64,000 nucleotides of DNA from Clostridiales bacterium UBA1206 (GTDB lineage: Bacteria > Bacillota > Clostridia > Oscillospirales > CAG-382), in NCBI GenBank assembly GCA_002310055.1, contig DBXS01000031.1, positions 87,502-151,501 of the forward strand, given 5' to 3'. A program made the position numbers and the translations under genes. Below the pieces are notes generated by a model. The model saw only the letters and a list, made by a program, of their open reading frames with translations, made no database searches and had not been told where the DNA came from. Shown one piece after another: positions 53,678 to 62,044 of the stretch (within the stretch, counting starts at the first letter, position 1; every line of letters starts with the position of its first letter).

Positions 53678-55315
53678 ATGAAAAGAATCGCATCTTTAAT
53701 CATCGCCGCCGCGCTGACGGCTTCCCTGCTTTGCGCCTGCGCTTCGCCGGGCGAAGACGTATCTGACGCCGAAGAAGCAAGCGGCGAAAGCGCCGTCTCC
53801 GCCGAAAGCGCGCCCGAAGACGTATCCGGAATCATGTCGGAGCCGGAGGAGGAAAGCGGGACGGAAATCGTCGAAAAAGACTGGCCCGTGCTCACCGGCA
53901 CGTTCATCCAGCCGTATCTGCTCAATTCGTTTTCCGATAAAAAAATGCAGAAGCACTGCGACTATCTGCTGGAAGCAGGCATTGACACCATCATCCTCCA
54001 GTGGTCGCTCGACGACAAAGACGGCGTCGTGACCGGCGCGTATTATCCCTGCGGGCTCAGCGAAAACGGAAAGATATATTCCTCGGTCGCGGACCGTCTG
54101 CTCAAGACCTGCGAAGCAAAAGGGATGAAAGTCGTAATGGGACTCAACAACCCCGACACGTGGTTTTCCAAGGTGCTTGAAGACGTTGAATGGTACGAGC
54201 GCGAAGCCGATCTGGGCGTGCGCGCAGCGCGCGAGATATACGCGCTTTACAAGGAAAAATACCCGAACGCGCTTTACGCTTGGTATTTTACGCCCGAGTA
54301 TTACAGCGGCATGGGCAAAAACGACCGCGCCGCGGATTTTCTGAACCTTTACATAGATCCGCTCAACGAGCTCGACCCTGCGATGCCCGTGTACTTTTCG
54401 CCGTTTCTGAAGAGCAGCGTCACTCCCGCCGAGACCGAACGGCAGTGGACCGAGATATTCTCGCTCACGCATTTCAGGCCGGGCGACGTGTTCATGCCGC
54501 AGGATTCGGTGGGCGCGGGCGGAATACAGCTTTCGGAGCTGGATACGTATTTCGCCGCACTGAAACGCGCGGTAGACACCTGCCCGGGCCTTGTGTTTAT
54601 GGCGAACAACGAATGCTTCACCGGCAGCTACAAAGCCGCGCCTTTCGACCGCGTGGCGAAGCAGATAATCATAAGCGGCAAGTACGTGAGCGGCAACGTC
54701 ACGTTCGCGTATTCGCACTACGTTTCGCCCGACGTGACGGGCAATCCCGCGCTGCACGAAGAATACGTGCGCTACTATGAGACGGGCGAATACGACGTGC
54801 CCGAGACCGAGCCGCGTTTATCGTACGACGGCCCCAAAACGATGGTCTCGCTGGGTAAGCCCTACACCGGAGCGGTGAGCTCGCGCGGGGACGGCTGGGA
54901 CGACGACGGCGTCAAGCTGACCGACGGCGACATACCCGGCTGCAGCGGCAACACACACGCGTATTTCGGCGCGAGCTGCAAGGGCGCAGAGATAATAATA
55001 GATCTGGGCGAAGCGACCGAAAACATTTCGGAATTCGCGCTTTACACCTGTTTCGGCAGCTGGGGCATCAACAGCCCCGACAGCGTGACCTACTACGTTT
55101 CGGAAGACGGCGAAAACTGGACCCCTGCGGGCGGCACGGTGTATTCGTATATGCTCGAATTCGCCGAAAAGACCGACGAATGGTCGCTTTACGATTTTAA
55201 GCTCGTTTCTTCCGCCCCGTTACGCGGCAGATACGTAAAGGCTTCTGTCGACTGCAACGGCTGGCTCTGGATAAGCGAGTTCGCGGTCTACACCTACGAC
55301 GCCGAGGAAAGCTGA
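53678..55315 (+). CDS. DUF4434/discoidin lipoprotein
   Basis: A 545-residue lipoprotein with signal peptide and lipobox LCAC. A TIM-barrel-like DUF4434 region (about 65-375, FIQPYLLNSFSDKKM and AGIDTIILQWSLDD) is followed by an F5/8 type C (discoidin) domain (about 400-540, with NTHAYFGASCKGAEIIIDLG). This suggests a surface glycan hydrolase or binding protein, with the activity unproven. ATG 53678 fits the signal peptide; the ATG at 53633 would be at the transcription start. No strong ribosome site is seen. It leads a tight five-gene run. Confidence 0.8.
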   Translation: MKRIASLIIAAALTASLLCACASPGEDVSDAEEASGESAVSAESAPEDVSGIMSEPEEESGTEIVEKDWPVLTGTFIQPYLLNSFSDKKMQKHCDYLLEAGIDTIILQWSLDDKDGVVTGAYYPCGLSENGKIYSSVADRLLKTCEAKGMKVVMGLNNPDTWFSKVLEDVEWYEREADLGVRAAREIYALYKEKYPNALYAWYFTPEYYSGMGKNDRAADFLNLYIDPLNELDPAMPVYFSPFLKSSVTPAETERQWTEIFSLTHFRPGDVFMPQDSVGAGGIQLSELDTYFAALKRAVDTCPGLVFMANNECFTGSYKAAPFDRVAKQIIISGKYVSGNVTFAYSHYVSPDVTGNPALHEEYVRYYETGEYDVPETEPRLSYDGPKTMVSLGKPYTGAVSSRGDGWDDDGVKLTDGDIPGCSGNTHAYFGASCKGAEIIIDLGEATENISEFALYTCFGSWGINSPDSVTYYVSEDGENWTPAGGTVYSYMLEFAEKTDEWSLYDFKLVSSAPLRGRYVKASVDCNGWLWISEFAVYTYDAEES

Positions 55316-55320
55316 ACGAA

Positions 55321-55893
55321 ATGACCGGTTTTGAACTTGAGATTCTGAGATCGATACAGTCGATCAAATGCGGCTTTCTGGACGCGGTGATGCCGGCGAT
55401 TTCTTCGCTGTGCAACTGGGGCGCGCTGTGGATAGCCGCGGCGATAGTGCTTTTGTGTTTTAAAAAGACGCGCAGATGGGGCGTGACTCTGGCGGTCGCG
55501 CTGATTCTGTGCGGACTGTTGAACAACATCATACTCAAAAACCTCATTGCGCGCGAGCGGCCTTTCGTCGTGGATCCCACGATAAAGCTCATAATAGAGA
55601 CTCCGCGCGAATACTCGTTCCCGTCGGGGCACACGCTCACGAGTTTCGCCGCCGCGACCGTGTTTATGTATTACGACCGCAAACGCCTGGGGATCGCCGC
55701 GCTCGTGATCGCGTTCCTGATAGCGTTTTCGCGGCTTTACCTGCAGGTGCACTTCCCTACGGACGTGCTGGGCGGCGCGGCGCTGGGCGTCGCGTTCGCT
55801 TTTGCGGCGATAGGTATAACAGAAAAGCTCATACCCGGGATCCGGCTGCGCAGAGCAAAACGCGGCGGGGAGCAAAACGAAAAGGAGAACTGA
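55321..55893 (+). CDS. PAP2 family membrane phosphatase
   Basis: A 190-residue membrane protein with the three acid phosphatase motifs: KNLIARERP, YSFPSGHTL and SRLYLQVHFPTDV. It probably dephosphorylates lipid phosphates such as undecaprenyl pyrophosphate, phosphatidylglycerophosphate or phosphatidic acid. The start follows the previous stop codon by 5 bases, and the next gene follows after 3. Its precise substrate is unknown; uppP elsewhere in the window covers a related role. Confidence 0.92.
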   Translation: MTGFELEILRSIQSIKCGFLDAVMPAISSLCNWGALWIAAAIVLLCFKKTRRWGVTLAVALILCGLLNNIILKNLIARERPFVVDPTIKLIIETPREYSFPSGHTLTSFAAATVFMYYDRKRLGIAALVIAFLIAFSRLYLQVHFPTDVLGGAALGVAFAFAAIGITEKLIPGIRLRRAKRGGEQNEKEN

Positions 55894-55896
55894 AAA

Positions 55897-56658
55897 ATGG
55901 CGCTTATTCATCTTGATTTCTTTTCCAACGTACTGGGAAAATGCGTGAAAGCGGACGTCATCCTGCCGCAGTCGACGACGGGGCAGATAGGGCTTGAGGG
56001 GAACGCCGGGAACGAATTCCCCACCCTGTATCTGCTGCACGGGATGAGCGACGACGAGACTATATGGCAGCGCCGCACGGCGATAGAACGCTATGCGACC
56101 TACCGCGGCTGCGCCGTCGTGATGCCCACGAGCGACCTGGGCTGGTACACCGACATGGAATGCGGATATCAGCGCTACTACACGTATATAGCAAAAGAAC
56201 TGCCGGAAATATGCCGTTCGTTTTTCCGCGGGATGTCGGCGAAGCGCGAACTGAACTGGGTCGCCGGACTTTCGATGGGCGGCTACGGCGCGCTGAAGAT
56301 AGGCCTTAACGAAAGCGAAAGCTTTTCACGCGCGATATGCCTTTCCGGCGCTTATACCGTCGAAGACCGCCCGAACGCTCCGTACTGGAACGCGATATTC
56401 GGCGAAGGAGAAGCCCGCGAAAAACACACGATAACGCACGCGATAGAAACGCTTGCAAAAGAAAACCGTCAGAAGCCGCTGATCTATATGGCGTGCGGCA
56501 CCGAGGACGCGCTGCTTCCCGACAGCCGCAAAACGCGCGATATGCTTAAGAAAGACGGCTTTGACGTGACCTACGCCGAAGCACCCGGCGGCCACACCTG
56601 GGAATTCTGGGACAAGCAGATAGAGATTGCGCTGCTCGACTGGACGAAACGTGACTGA
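55897..56658 (+). CDS. Esterase D/feruloyl esterase-like alpha/beta hydrolase
   Basis: A 253-residue cytoplasmic serine hydrolase of the putative esterase family (PF00756). LLHGMSDDETIWQR, the nucleophile elbow GLSMGGYG, an Asp in a CGTEDALLPDS segment and a late His in PGGHTWEFW form the likely triad. Substrates may be acetyl, feruloyl or formyl-glutathione-type esters; the context with glycan genes favours plant or host ester removal. AAAGGAG precedes the ATG. It overlaps lgt by one base. Confidence 0.88.
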   Translation: MALIHLDFFSNVLGKCVKADVILPQSTTGQIGLEGNAGNEFPTLYLLHGMSDDETIWQRRTAIERYATYRGCAVVMPTSDLGWYTDMECGYQRYYTYIAKELPEICRSFFRGMSAKRELNWVAGLSMGGYGALKIGLNESESFSRAICLSGAYTVEDRPNAPYWNAIFGEGEAREKHTITHAIETLAKENRQKPLIYMACGTEDALLPDSRKTRDMLKKDGFDVTYAEAPGGHTWEFWDKQIEIALLDWTKRD

Positions 56659-57398
56659 TGATACATTCTTTTGAACTGCTCGGTATAACGGTATATCCGT
56701 TCACGCTGTGCGCGCTCGCGGGCGCGGCGGCGTTCGCTCTGCTCGCATGGCGGTTCGCCAAACGGCACGGTGAGACCGACTATATCATATTGAAACTGCT
56801 TATAGCGGCGTATTTCGGCGTCGCCGGCGCGCTCTTGTACGACACGCTGTTCAAGTTCATAGAAACGGGCAGGTTCGTTTTCGGCGGCATATCTTTTTAC
56901 GGCGGGCTGATAGGCGGCGCCGCGGCGCTGTACGTGCTGTGCCGGCGCGACAAAAGCTCGTCGCTCACGCCGATCGAATGGATGGACGGCATGACTCTGC
57001 CGTTTCTGGCGTTCCATTTCTGCGGCAGGATCGGCTGTTTTCTGGGCGGCTGCTGTTACGGAAAGACGACCGAAAGCTTTTTGGGCGTGTATTTCCCCGA
57101 TATCCCCGAAGACAACGTGTTCCATTACGGTCAGAAATGTCTGCCGACGCAGCTGTTCGAGGCGGCGGCGATAGCGCTGTGCGCGCTGCTTCTGGCGACG
57201 CTTTTGAAAAAGCGCAAGTTTATGAATTATCTCATCCTCTACCCGGTCTGCCGGTTCGTTATAGAGTTCTGGCGCGGCGACGACCGCGGCTCGACGGGGT
57301 TCTTCCTTTCGCCCTCGCAGCTCGTCTCTTTGCTGATACTCGTCATCCCGGCGGTATATTACATAAAATCTTGCAGAAACAATAAAAGGAGCGTATAA
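56658..57398 (+). CDS. lgt: Prolipoprotein diacylglyceryl transferase-like protein
   Basis: Lgt adds the diacylglyceryl group to the lipobox Cys of prolipoproteins. The 246-residue membrane protein has the family pattern GISFYGGLIGG, CGRIGCFLGGCCYG and PVCRFVIEFWRGDDRG, with the first helix region near the N-terminus. The ATG overlaps the esterase stop codon by one base. It lies among several lipoprotein genes, including the one that heads this operon. Confidence 0.9.
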   Translation: MIHSFELLGITVYPFTLCALAGAAAFALLAWRFAKRHGETDYIILKLLIAAYFGVAGALLYDTLFKFIETGRFVFGGISFYGGLIGGAAALYVLCRRDKSSSLTPIEWMDGMTLPFLAFHFCGRIGCFLGGCCYGKTTESFLGVYFPDIPEDNVFHYGQKCLPTQLFEAAAIALCALLLATLLKKRKFMNYLILYPVCRFVIEFWRGDDRGSTGFFLSPSQLVSLLILVIPAVYYIKSCRNNKRSV

Positions 57399-57402
57399 AA
57401 CC

Positions 57403-58572
57403 ATGGAAAAATTCAACGTAGGTATTATCGGTCTCGGCTGCCGCGGCAGCTGGGCGGTGAAGGATATACTCACCGAGCGCGAAGACGTAAACGTGACGTT
57501 CGTCTGCGACGAATACGAAGACCGCACCGAGGAAAGCAAAGCGGTCGTGGAAAAGAAGCAGGGGCACACTCCGCACACTTCGCTCGACTGGCACGACGTC
57601 GTCAACTCGCCCGACGTGGACGTGGTGGTGAACTGCACCGCGTGGGAAGGGCACGTGCCCATAAGCACCGCCGCGATGGAGGCGGGCAAGCCCGTGGCTA
57701 TGGAAGTAGGCGGCGCGTATCAGCTTGACGAATGCTACCGGCTGGTGGATACATATAAAAAAACAGGCATCCATTGCATGATGCTTGAAAACTGCTGTTT
57801 CAACCGCGAAGAGCTTATGGTCCTCAATATGGTGCAGCAGGGGCTCTTTGGCAAAATAGTGGCGTGCAGCGGCGGGTATCAGCACGACTTGCGCGAAGAG
57901 ATAACTTTCGGCCGCGAAAACCGTCATTACAGACTGCGCAACTACAAGGCGCGCAATACCGATAACTACCCGACCCACGAACTGGGCCCCATAGCAAAAG
58001 TCCTTGACCTGGGCCACGGCAACAGGATGAAATATCTCGTTTCGATGGCGACGGGCAGCTGGGGACTGAACGACTACGCCCGGCGCAACGAAAAAGCGGA
58101 TCCCGAACTGAGGGATTACAAATTCCATCAGGGCGACATAGTAAAGACCCTGATAATGTGCGAAGGCGGCGAGACCGTAACGCTCACGCTCGACACCACC
58201 CTGCCCCGCAGCTATTCGCGCGGGTTCACGGTGCGCGGCACCCGCGGCGCCTATTTCGAAGACGGCGACGGCGTGTTCCTCGACGGCGTGAACAACGAAT
58301 GGGACAAGAGCTTTTACAACAACAAGCAGCAGTTCTTTGAAAAATACGACCATCCGCTGTGGCAAAAAGGCGGCGCGCTGGATTTCCGCGGCGGACACGG
58401 CGGCATGGACTGGCTGGTGTACGACGAATTCTTCCGCTACGTGCGCACCGGGAACACCCCCTGGATCGACACCTACGACACCGCTTCGTGGATGAGCATT
58501 ACCCCGCTCGCCGCAAAGTCTATAGAAAACGGCTCCGCACCCGTCGAGATCCCCGATATGCGGGAAATATGA
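57403..58572 (+). CDS. Gfo/Idh/MocA oxidoreductase, GH109-like
   Basis: A 389-residue NAD(P)-binding protein with IIGLGCRGSW at the N-terminus. MLENCCFNREELMVLNMVQ, GGYQHDLRE and NYPTHELGPIA closely follow the GH109 alpha-N-acetylgalactosaminidase layout, an NAD+-dependent glycosidase family. No Tat or Sec signal is present. It could therefore be a glycosidase or a plain sugar dehydrogenase. AAAGGAG precedes the ATG, and it ends at a perfect hairpin. Confidence 0.85.
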   Translation: MEKFNVGIIGLGCRGSWAVKDILTEREDVNVTFVCDEYEDRTEESKAVVEKKQGHTPHTSLDWHDVVNSPDVDVVVNCTAWEGHVPISTAAMEAGKPVAMEVGGAYQLDECYRLVDTYKKTGIHCMMLENCCFNREELMVLNMVQQGLFGKIVACSGGYQHDLREEITFGRENRHYRLRNYKARNTDNYPTHELGPIAKVLDLGHGNRMKYLVSMATGSWGLNDYARRNEKADPELRDYKFHQGDIVKTLIMCEGGETVTLTLDTTLPRSYSRGFTVRGTRGAYFEDGDGVFLDGVNNEWDKSFYNNKQQFFEKYDHPLWQKGGALDFRGGHGGMDWLVYDEFFRYVRTGNTPWIDTYDTASWMSITPLAAKSIENGSAPVEIPDMREI

Positions 58573-58581
58573 ATACAGTCA

Positions 58582-58618
58582 AAAACAGGAACGCCGCGCA
58601 GCAAAACTGCGCGGCGTA
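58582..58618 (+). repeat. Left copy of a 37-nt repeat containing a terminator hairpin
   Basis: An 11-bp stem ACGCCGCGCAG / CTGCGCGGCGT with a CAAAA loop (58591-58617), followed by a short T-run, ends the GH109-like gene. The whole 37 bases recur at 60775-60811 with one mismatch, bracketing the AT-rich two-gene segment. Confidence 0.88.
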
Positions 58619-58712
58619 GTTTTGAAAAAGTATAATAAAAATATACTTCCCGTAAACGCCGAATTGTGGAACGTTGCTAAGAAAATACTGCAAATTTGGT
58701 CAATTATGTCTA

Positions 58713-58742
58713 TTGACATTCTGTTACTATCAAGTGTATAAT
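58713..58742 (+). promoter_or_regulatory. Sigma-A promoter of the metzincin gene
   Basis: TTGACA (58713-58718) and TATAAT (58737-58742) are 18 bases apart, about 55 bases before the start codon. Confidence 0.85.
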
Positions 58743-58796
58743 TTATAGGGAGGAAAGTATTTAACAGAATGGCTATGTGAACTGAAAGGAGTAAAT

Positions 58797-59924
58797 ATGA
58801 AAAAAGTATTATCTTTTACGATTTGCGTTTTGTTGCTTGTTCAAATCTCTTTCGTTTGTATTCCTTTAGCAGTAGCAGCTTTGCCCAGCACACTTTCTCA
58901 GAATAAAGTTTACTTAATTAAGAACGCAGCAACAGATATGTATCTTGGCCAGAGCGGTTTGGATTTAACGCCCTGTTTTGCTTCCACAAACACTTTAACG
59001 TATGGCCCGAATCAACTTTTCCGGCTGACTGAGTCAGGAGGCTCAGGCTTGATTATGCCTATGACCACCTGTTCAAACAGTTTGACTTCAAATCTGGCGC
59101 TCAGTTATTACAACAACGGGCAAAATAATCTTGGCTATTTTGTATATTTTACCACCGCGTCTGTTTCAACTTTTTGGACAATTACAAAACTTAACAACGG
59201 GAATTATACGATACGTTCCACATACTATGGTAATAGCAGCAATTATTTGTCCATCCAATCGTCATCAGGAAACGTCGTGGTTTCTTCCTACAGCGGCGCA
59301 TACTCCGAATGGATAATTACTGAAATCATCAACGATATGTACTTTAATAGTGGTTATACTTATTTGTCACAACCAAGTAATGTATGTGCAAAAAGTACAG
59401 CTGATGTTGAATCTTTGTTTACAACAAACGTGCTTTTAGGCACACAAGACTGGAATGGTTATTCCGAAAATGTCAACGTCACTTATCTTAACCATACCCA
59501 ATCTATTCCTTCCGGAAAAAATGATCTAATAACCATTTCATCGGATTACAATAACCAACTACCAGAAGATGCTTTGGGATGTGCATGCCCTGTAATTGCT
59601 TTTTCTGTCCAATATAATCCGAGTGAAATATCATTAAACAGTAATTGGCAGTTTGTGTTTATTTATTTGAATTATGACGAAATATCTAGCCATAATTATT
59701 CCGACACTGCCCTAAGAGCGATTGTTGCTCACGAAACCGGTCATTGTTTAAAACTCAAACATACTGTCGGCGGCGAAATATACAATGCCAGGTATATCCC
59801 TTCAATTATGCAATTAAGTATTGATGTTTTTGATGGATATACGTATGTATATGCCTATTACTATTATTCTGCATATCATCCAACTACATATAATATTCAT
59901 TCTTTAATCAATAAATGGAATTAA
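58797..59924 (+). CDS. Secreted metzincin-like metalloprotease with N-terminal beta-trefoil lectin-like domain
   Basis: A 375-residue exported protein. A signal peptide (about 1-28) is followed by a ricin-type beta-trefoil pattern (about 38-180: KVYLIKNAATDMYLG, FWTITKLNNGNY, YSEWIITE). The protease-like half has AHETGHCLKLKH (metzincin-like HExxHxxxxxH, with Lys instead of Gly at position 8) and a Met-turn-like SIMQLS. The gene is visibly more AT-rich and uses different codons from its neighbours, which suggests recent acquisition. AAAGGAG precedes the ATG. Its substrate is unknown. Confidence 0.72.
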   Translation: MKKVLSFTICVLLLVQISFVCIPLAVAALPSTLSQNKVYLIKNAATDMYLGQSGLDLTPCFASTNTLTYGPNQLFRLTESGGSGLIMPMTTCSNSLTSNLALSYYNNGQNNLGYFVYFTTASVSTFWTITKLNNGNYTIRSTYYGNSSNYLSIQSSSGNVVVSSYSGAYSEWIITEIINDMYFNSGYTYLSQPSNVCAKSTADVESLFTTNVLLGTQDWNGYSENVNVTYLNHTQSIPSGKNDLITISSDYNNQLPEDALGCACPVIAFSVQYNPSEISLNSNWQFVFIYLNYDEISSHNYSDTALRAIVAHETGHCLKLKHTVGGEIYNARYIPSIMQLSIDVFDGYTYVYAYYYYSAYHPTTYNIHSLINKWN

Positions 59925-59946
59925 GTATTTAGAAAGGAGTTTGTAT

Positions 59947-60765
59947 ATGAATACCAACAGATTTTTAGCTATTATATGTGCGCTTATCACGGTTATGACG
60001 CTTTTCTTATCAGCTTGTGAAAAAGCCGATGATCCGTCGCTTGATGACACGGATCCTGTCTTGACTGCCGCATCGGATAAGCCGATCGTATCTGTATTAG
60101 GAAATCAAGACGTTTCAGTTACTCCGATCGTTTCAACGGTCTGCGACGATTTTGAATACCCTTTGGAAAACCGCACCGAAAACCAGATCCTGCCTGATTT
60201 CGGCAATGTCAAAAACGGGCTTGATATGTGCACGGTGGTCAGTTTTAAGGATGCAGACGATTTGCTGGCAAGGAGACTGCAGCAAGACGGAGCCATAGTG
60301 ACCGGCAGAAAAATATCTTGCGTAAGTTACAGCAAATTTGAAAAAACAGTATATTATGAATTTCACGAAGGCGTAAAAGGAGATATCATAAGATACTACA
60401 CGATCACCCGCTTTCTGGTCGAAAACGTAGCCGAAGGGCAAGGTATCAAAGCCGGCGATATAATTACGATCATAGAAGACTATTCGTTCCTCGACGACGG
60501 GAGCGCATATCAAATGGTGCCGCTTTACGCACCGCCGATATACGAAAACGAAGAATATCTTATAATTATCTCGCCCGACGAACACGAGTATATAAACGTC
60601 GAAAACGCCTGGGACGTCAGAGCCGCTATCCTTATCGACGAATTCAGCAGGAACTACGAACAGTATTCGATAGAAGAAGCATTGAGATTCGAACAAAAGA
60701 GAGGATATTTTGCTAGGTTCGATATCGCCAAAGAGATGATCAAACGTTTTGTAGACGGAAAATAA
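59947..60765 (+). CDS. Lipoprotein of unknown function, downstream of the metzincin-like gene
   Basis: A 272-residue lipoprotein with signal peptide and lipobox LSAC (Cys near residue 24) and an acidic, Asp/Thr-rich linker. Its mixed alpha/beta domain has a ribbon-like VSYSKFEKTVYYEF repeat and no known motif. ATG 59947, eight bases after AAAGGAG, is chosen over an in-frame TTG. It follows the metzincin gene by 22 bases, so it may be an inhibitor, chaperone or partner of that protease. Composition is closer to the host than its upstream neighbour. Confidence 0.72.
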   Translation: MNTNRFLAIICALITVMTLFLSACEKADDPSLDDTDPVLTAASDKPIVSVLGNQDVSVTPIVSTVCDDFEYPLENRTENQILPDFGNVKNGLDMCTVVSFKDADDLLARRLQQDGAIVTGRKISCVSYSKFEKTVYYEFHEGVKGDIIRYYTITRFLVENVAEGQGIKAGDIITIIEDYSFLDDGSAYQMVPLYAPPIYENEEYLIIISPDEHEYINVENAWDVRAAILIDEFSRNYEQYSIEEALRFEQKRGYFARFDIAKEMIKRFVDGK

Positions 60766-60774
60766 AACATCCCC

Positions 60775-60811
60775 AAAACAGTAACGCCGCGCAGCAAAAC
60801 TGCGCGGCGTA
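60775..60811 (+). repeat. Right copy of the 37-nt terminator repeat
   Basis: Identical to 58582-58618 except at one base. The hairpin ACGCCGCGCAG / CTGCGCGGCGT (60784-60810) is followed by AATTTTT and ends the lipoprotein gene, convergent with the minus-strand dockerin gene. Confidence 0.88.
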
Positions 60812-60852
60812 ATTTTTATCGCTTATACGTATTCGCTTATGTAACAGAAATA

Positions 60853-62019
60853 TCACTGCCCGTTGAGCTGATAGTCGCCGGGGAACAGCACGTAATTGAG
60901 CAGCAGCACGGCGTCGGACGACGAGACCCCGCCGTCGCCGTCGAAATCGGCGGGCTGATATATGAGAAAATCATCCGAAAAAAGCGTGTGCCTTAGCAGG
61001 AATATGGCGTCGTCGGAATCGACCGTGCCGTTGTTATCCATATCGCCGACCGTATATTCGGGACCTGTCTCGGGCAGAGCGGCGGTGAAAGAACCGAAAT
61101 AGCTGTAATACCGTCCGCCGGCTATATCGATATACATACGGTAAACGTACGAGACCCCGGGATACAGCTCGACTCCGATCTGTGAAACGCATTCATACTG
61201 CGATATAACGAAAGTATCGACGGAATTAAGGTTCAAAATCTCTTCGTACGAACCGAGCATCACGCCCGAAGAAGTGTAAAGCTCCACTCCTCCGCGTTCG
61301 ACGTCTTTTGCCGACGCCCCCCAAAGATCGGTGCGCATCGCCAATATGGCGTCTGTCGGCAAAACGAGCGACGAAGCGGGAAGCTCGCTCCAGTCGGCAA
61401 GCACGGTGATATCCGGCTCTTCGGGTTCTTCGGGCTCTTCGGGTCCCGAATAACCGGAACCAAGGCCGTAACCGACGGATTCGTCGACTTCGACGTTTAC
61501 GTAATGATACCCTTTTTCAAACGAGCATTTTTTCCAGTCTTTGACCCATTTGCCATTGCTGTTGTAATAGCCGAACCGCTGAAGCACGCCGTTGTGCATA
61601 CGGTAATGGGTATCGCTGATATAGACCTGATCCTTGTGTTTTTCGGCGGTAAAAAGCGTGTCTCCGCGGCGCTCGAGTATGATGATCCAGTGCGGATCGG
61701 ACATCTTTACGATATCGCCGGTACGGATATCGGCGGCGCGTGAATAACGTTCGCCCTTCCAGCCGTAGGTGCCGTACATATAGTATTCGAAATCCGAACA
61801 CAGCGAAGCGCACCCCCAGGCGCTGTACAGTCCGTGCTCGGGCATTTTTCTGTCTCCCCACGGAGTGCCGGCGTCCCAGCGGTCGTCGCTTAAGAACTGT
61901 TCGTACACAGCGCGGTATTCGGCGTACGTGCCGTACGTCGTGGCGGCGGACGCCGAAAACGCCGGTACGAGCAGCGCGAGCAGGAGGATCACGAAGAGCG
62001 TTTTTTTGAAGATCTTCAT
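60853..62019 (-). CDS. Secreted CHAP/NlpC-like protein with C-terminal dockerin repeats
   Basis: A 388-residue exported protein with signal peptide (about 1-26). An N-terminal cysteine-peptidase-like domain has a candidate catalytic Cys in WGCASLCSDFEYYMYG and a His in DPHWIIILERRGD. A Pro/Glu linker near 205 and a beta domain follow. The C-terminus carries two dockerin-type EF-hand repeats (GDMDNNGTVDSDDAIFLLR and ADFDGDGGVSSSDAVLLL). The likely role is peptidoglycan or amide cleavage while docked to a scaffold; no cohesin is in the window. ATG 62019, eight bases after AGGA, is preferred. Confidence 0.75.
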   Translation of the reverse strand: MKIFKKTLFVILLLALLVPAFSASAATTYGTYAEYRAVYEQFLSDDRWDAGTPWGDRKMPEHGLYSAWGCASLCSDFEYYMYGTYGWKGERYSRAADIRTGDIVKMSDPHWIIILERRGDTLFTAEKHKDQVYISDTHYRMHNGVLQRFGYYNSNGKWVKDWKKCSFEKGYHYVNVEVDESVGYGLGSGYSGPEEPEEPEEPDITVLADWSELPASSLVLPTDAILAMRTDLWGASAKDVERGGVELYTSSGVMLGSYEEILNLNSVDTFVISQYECVSQIGVELYPGVSYVYRMYIDIAGGRYYSYFGSFTAALPETGPEYTVGDMDNNGTVDSDDAIFLLRHTLFSDDFLIYQPADFDGDGGVSSSDAVLLLNYVLFPGDYQLNGQ

Positions 62020-62044
62020 AAACATATTCCTGTTTTCGTTTTTC

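Noticed and set aside
58771..58779. Three-codon open frame (Met-Ala-Met) in the metzincin leader
   Set aside because: Too short to support as a leader peptide; no attenuator structure follows.
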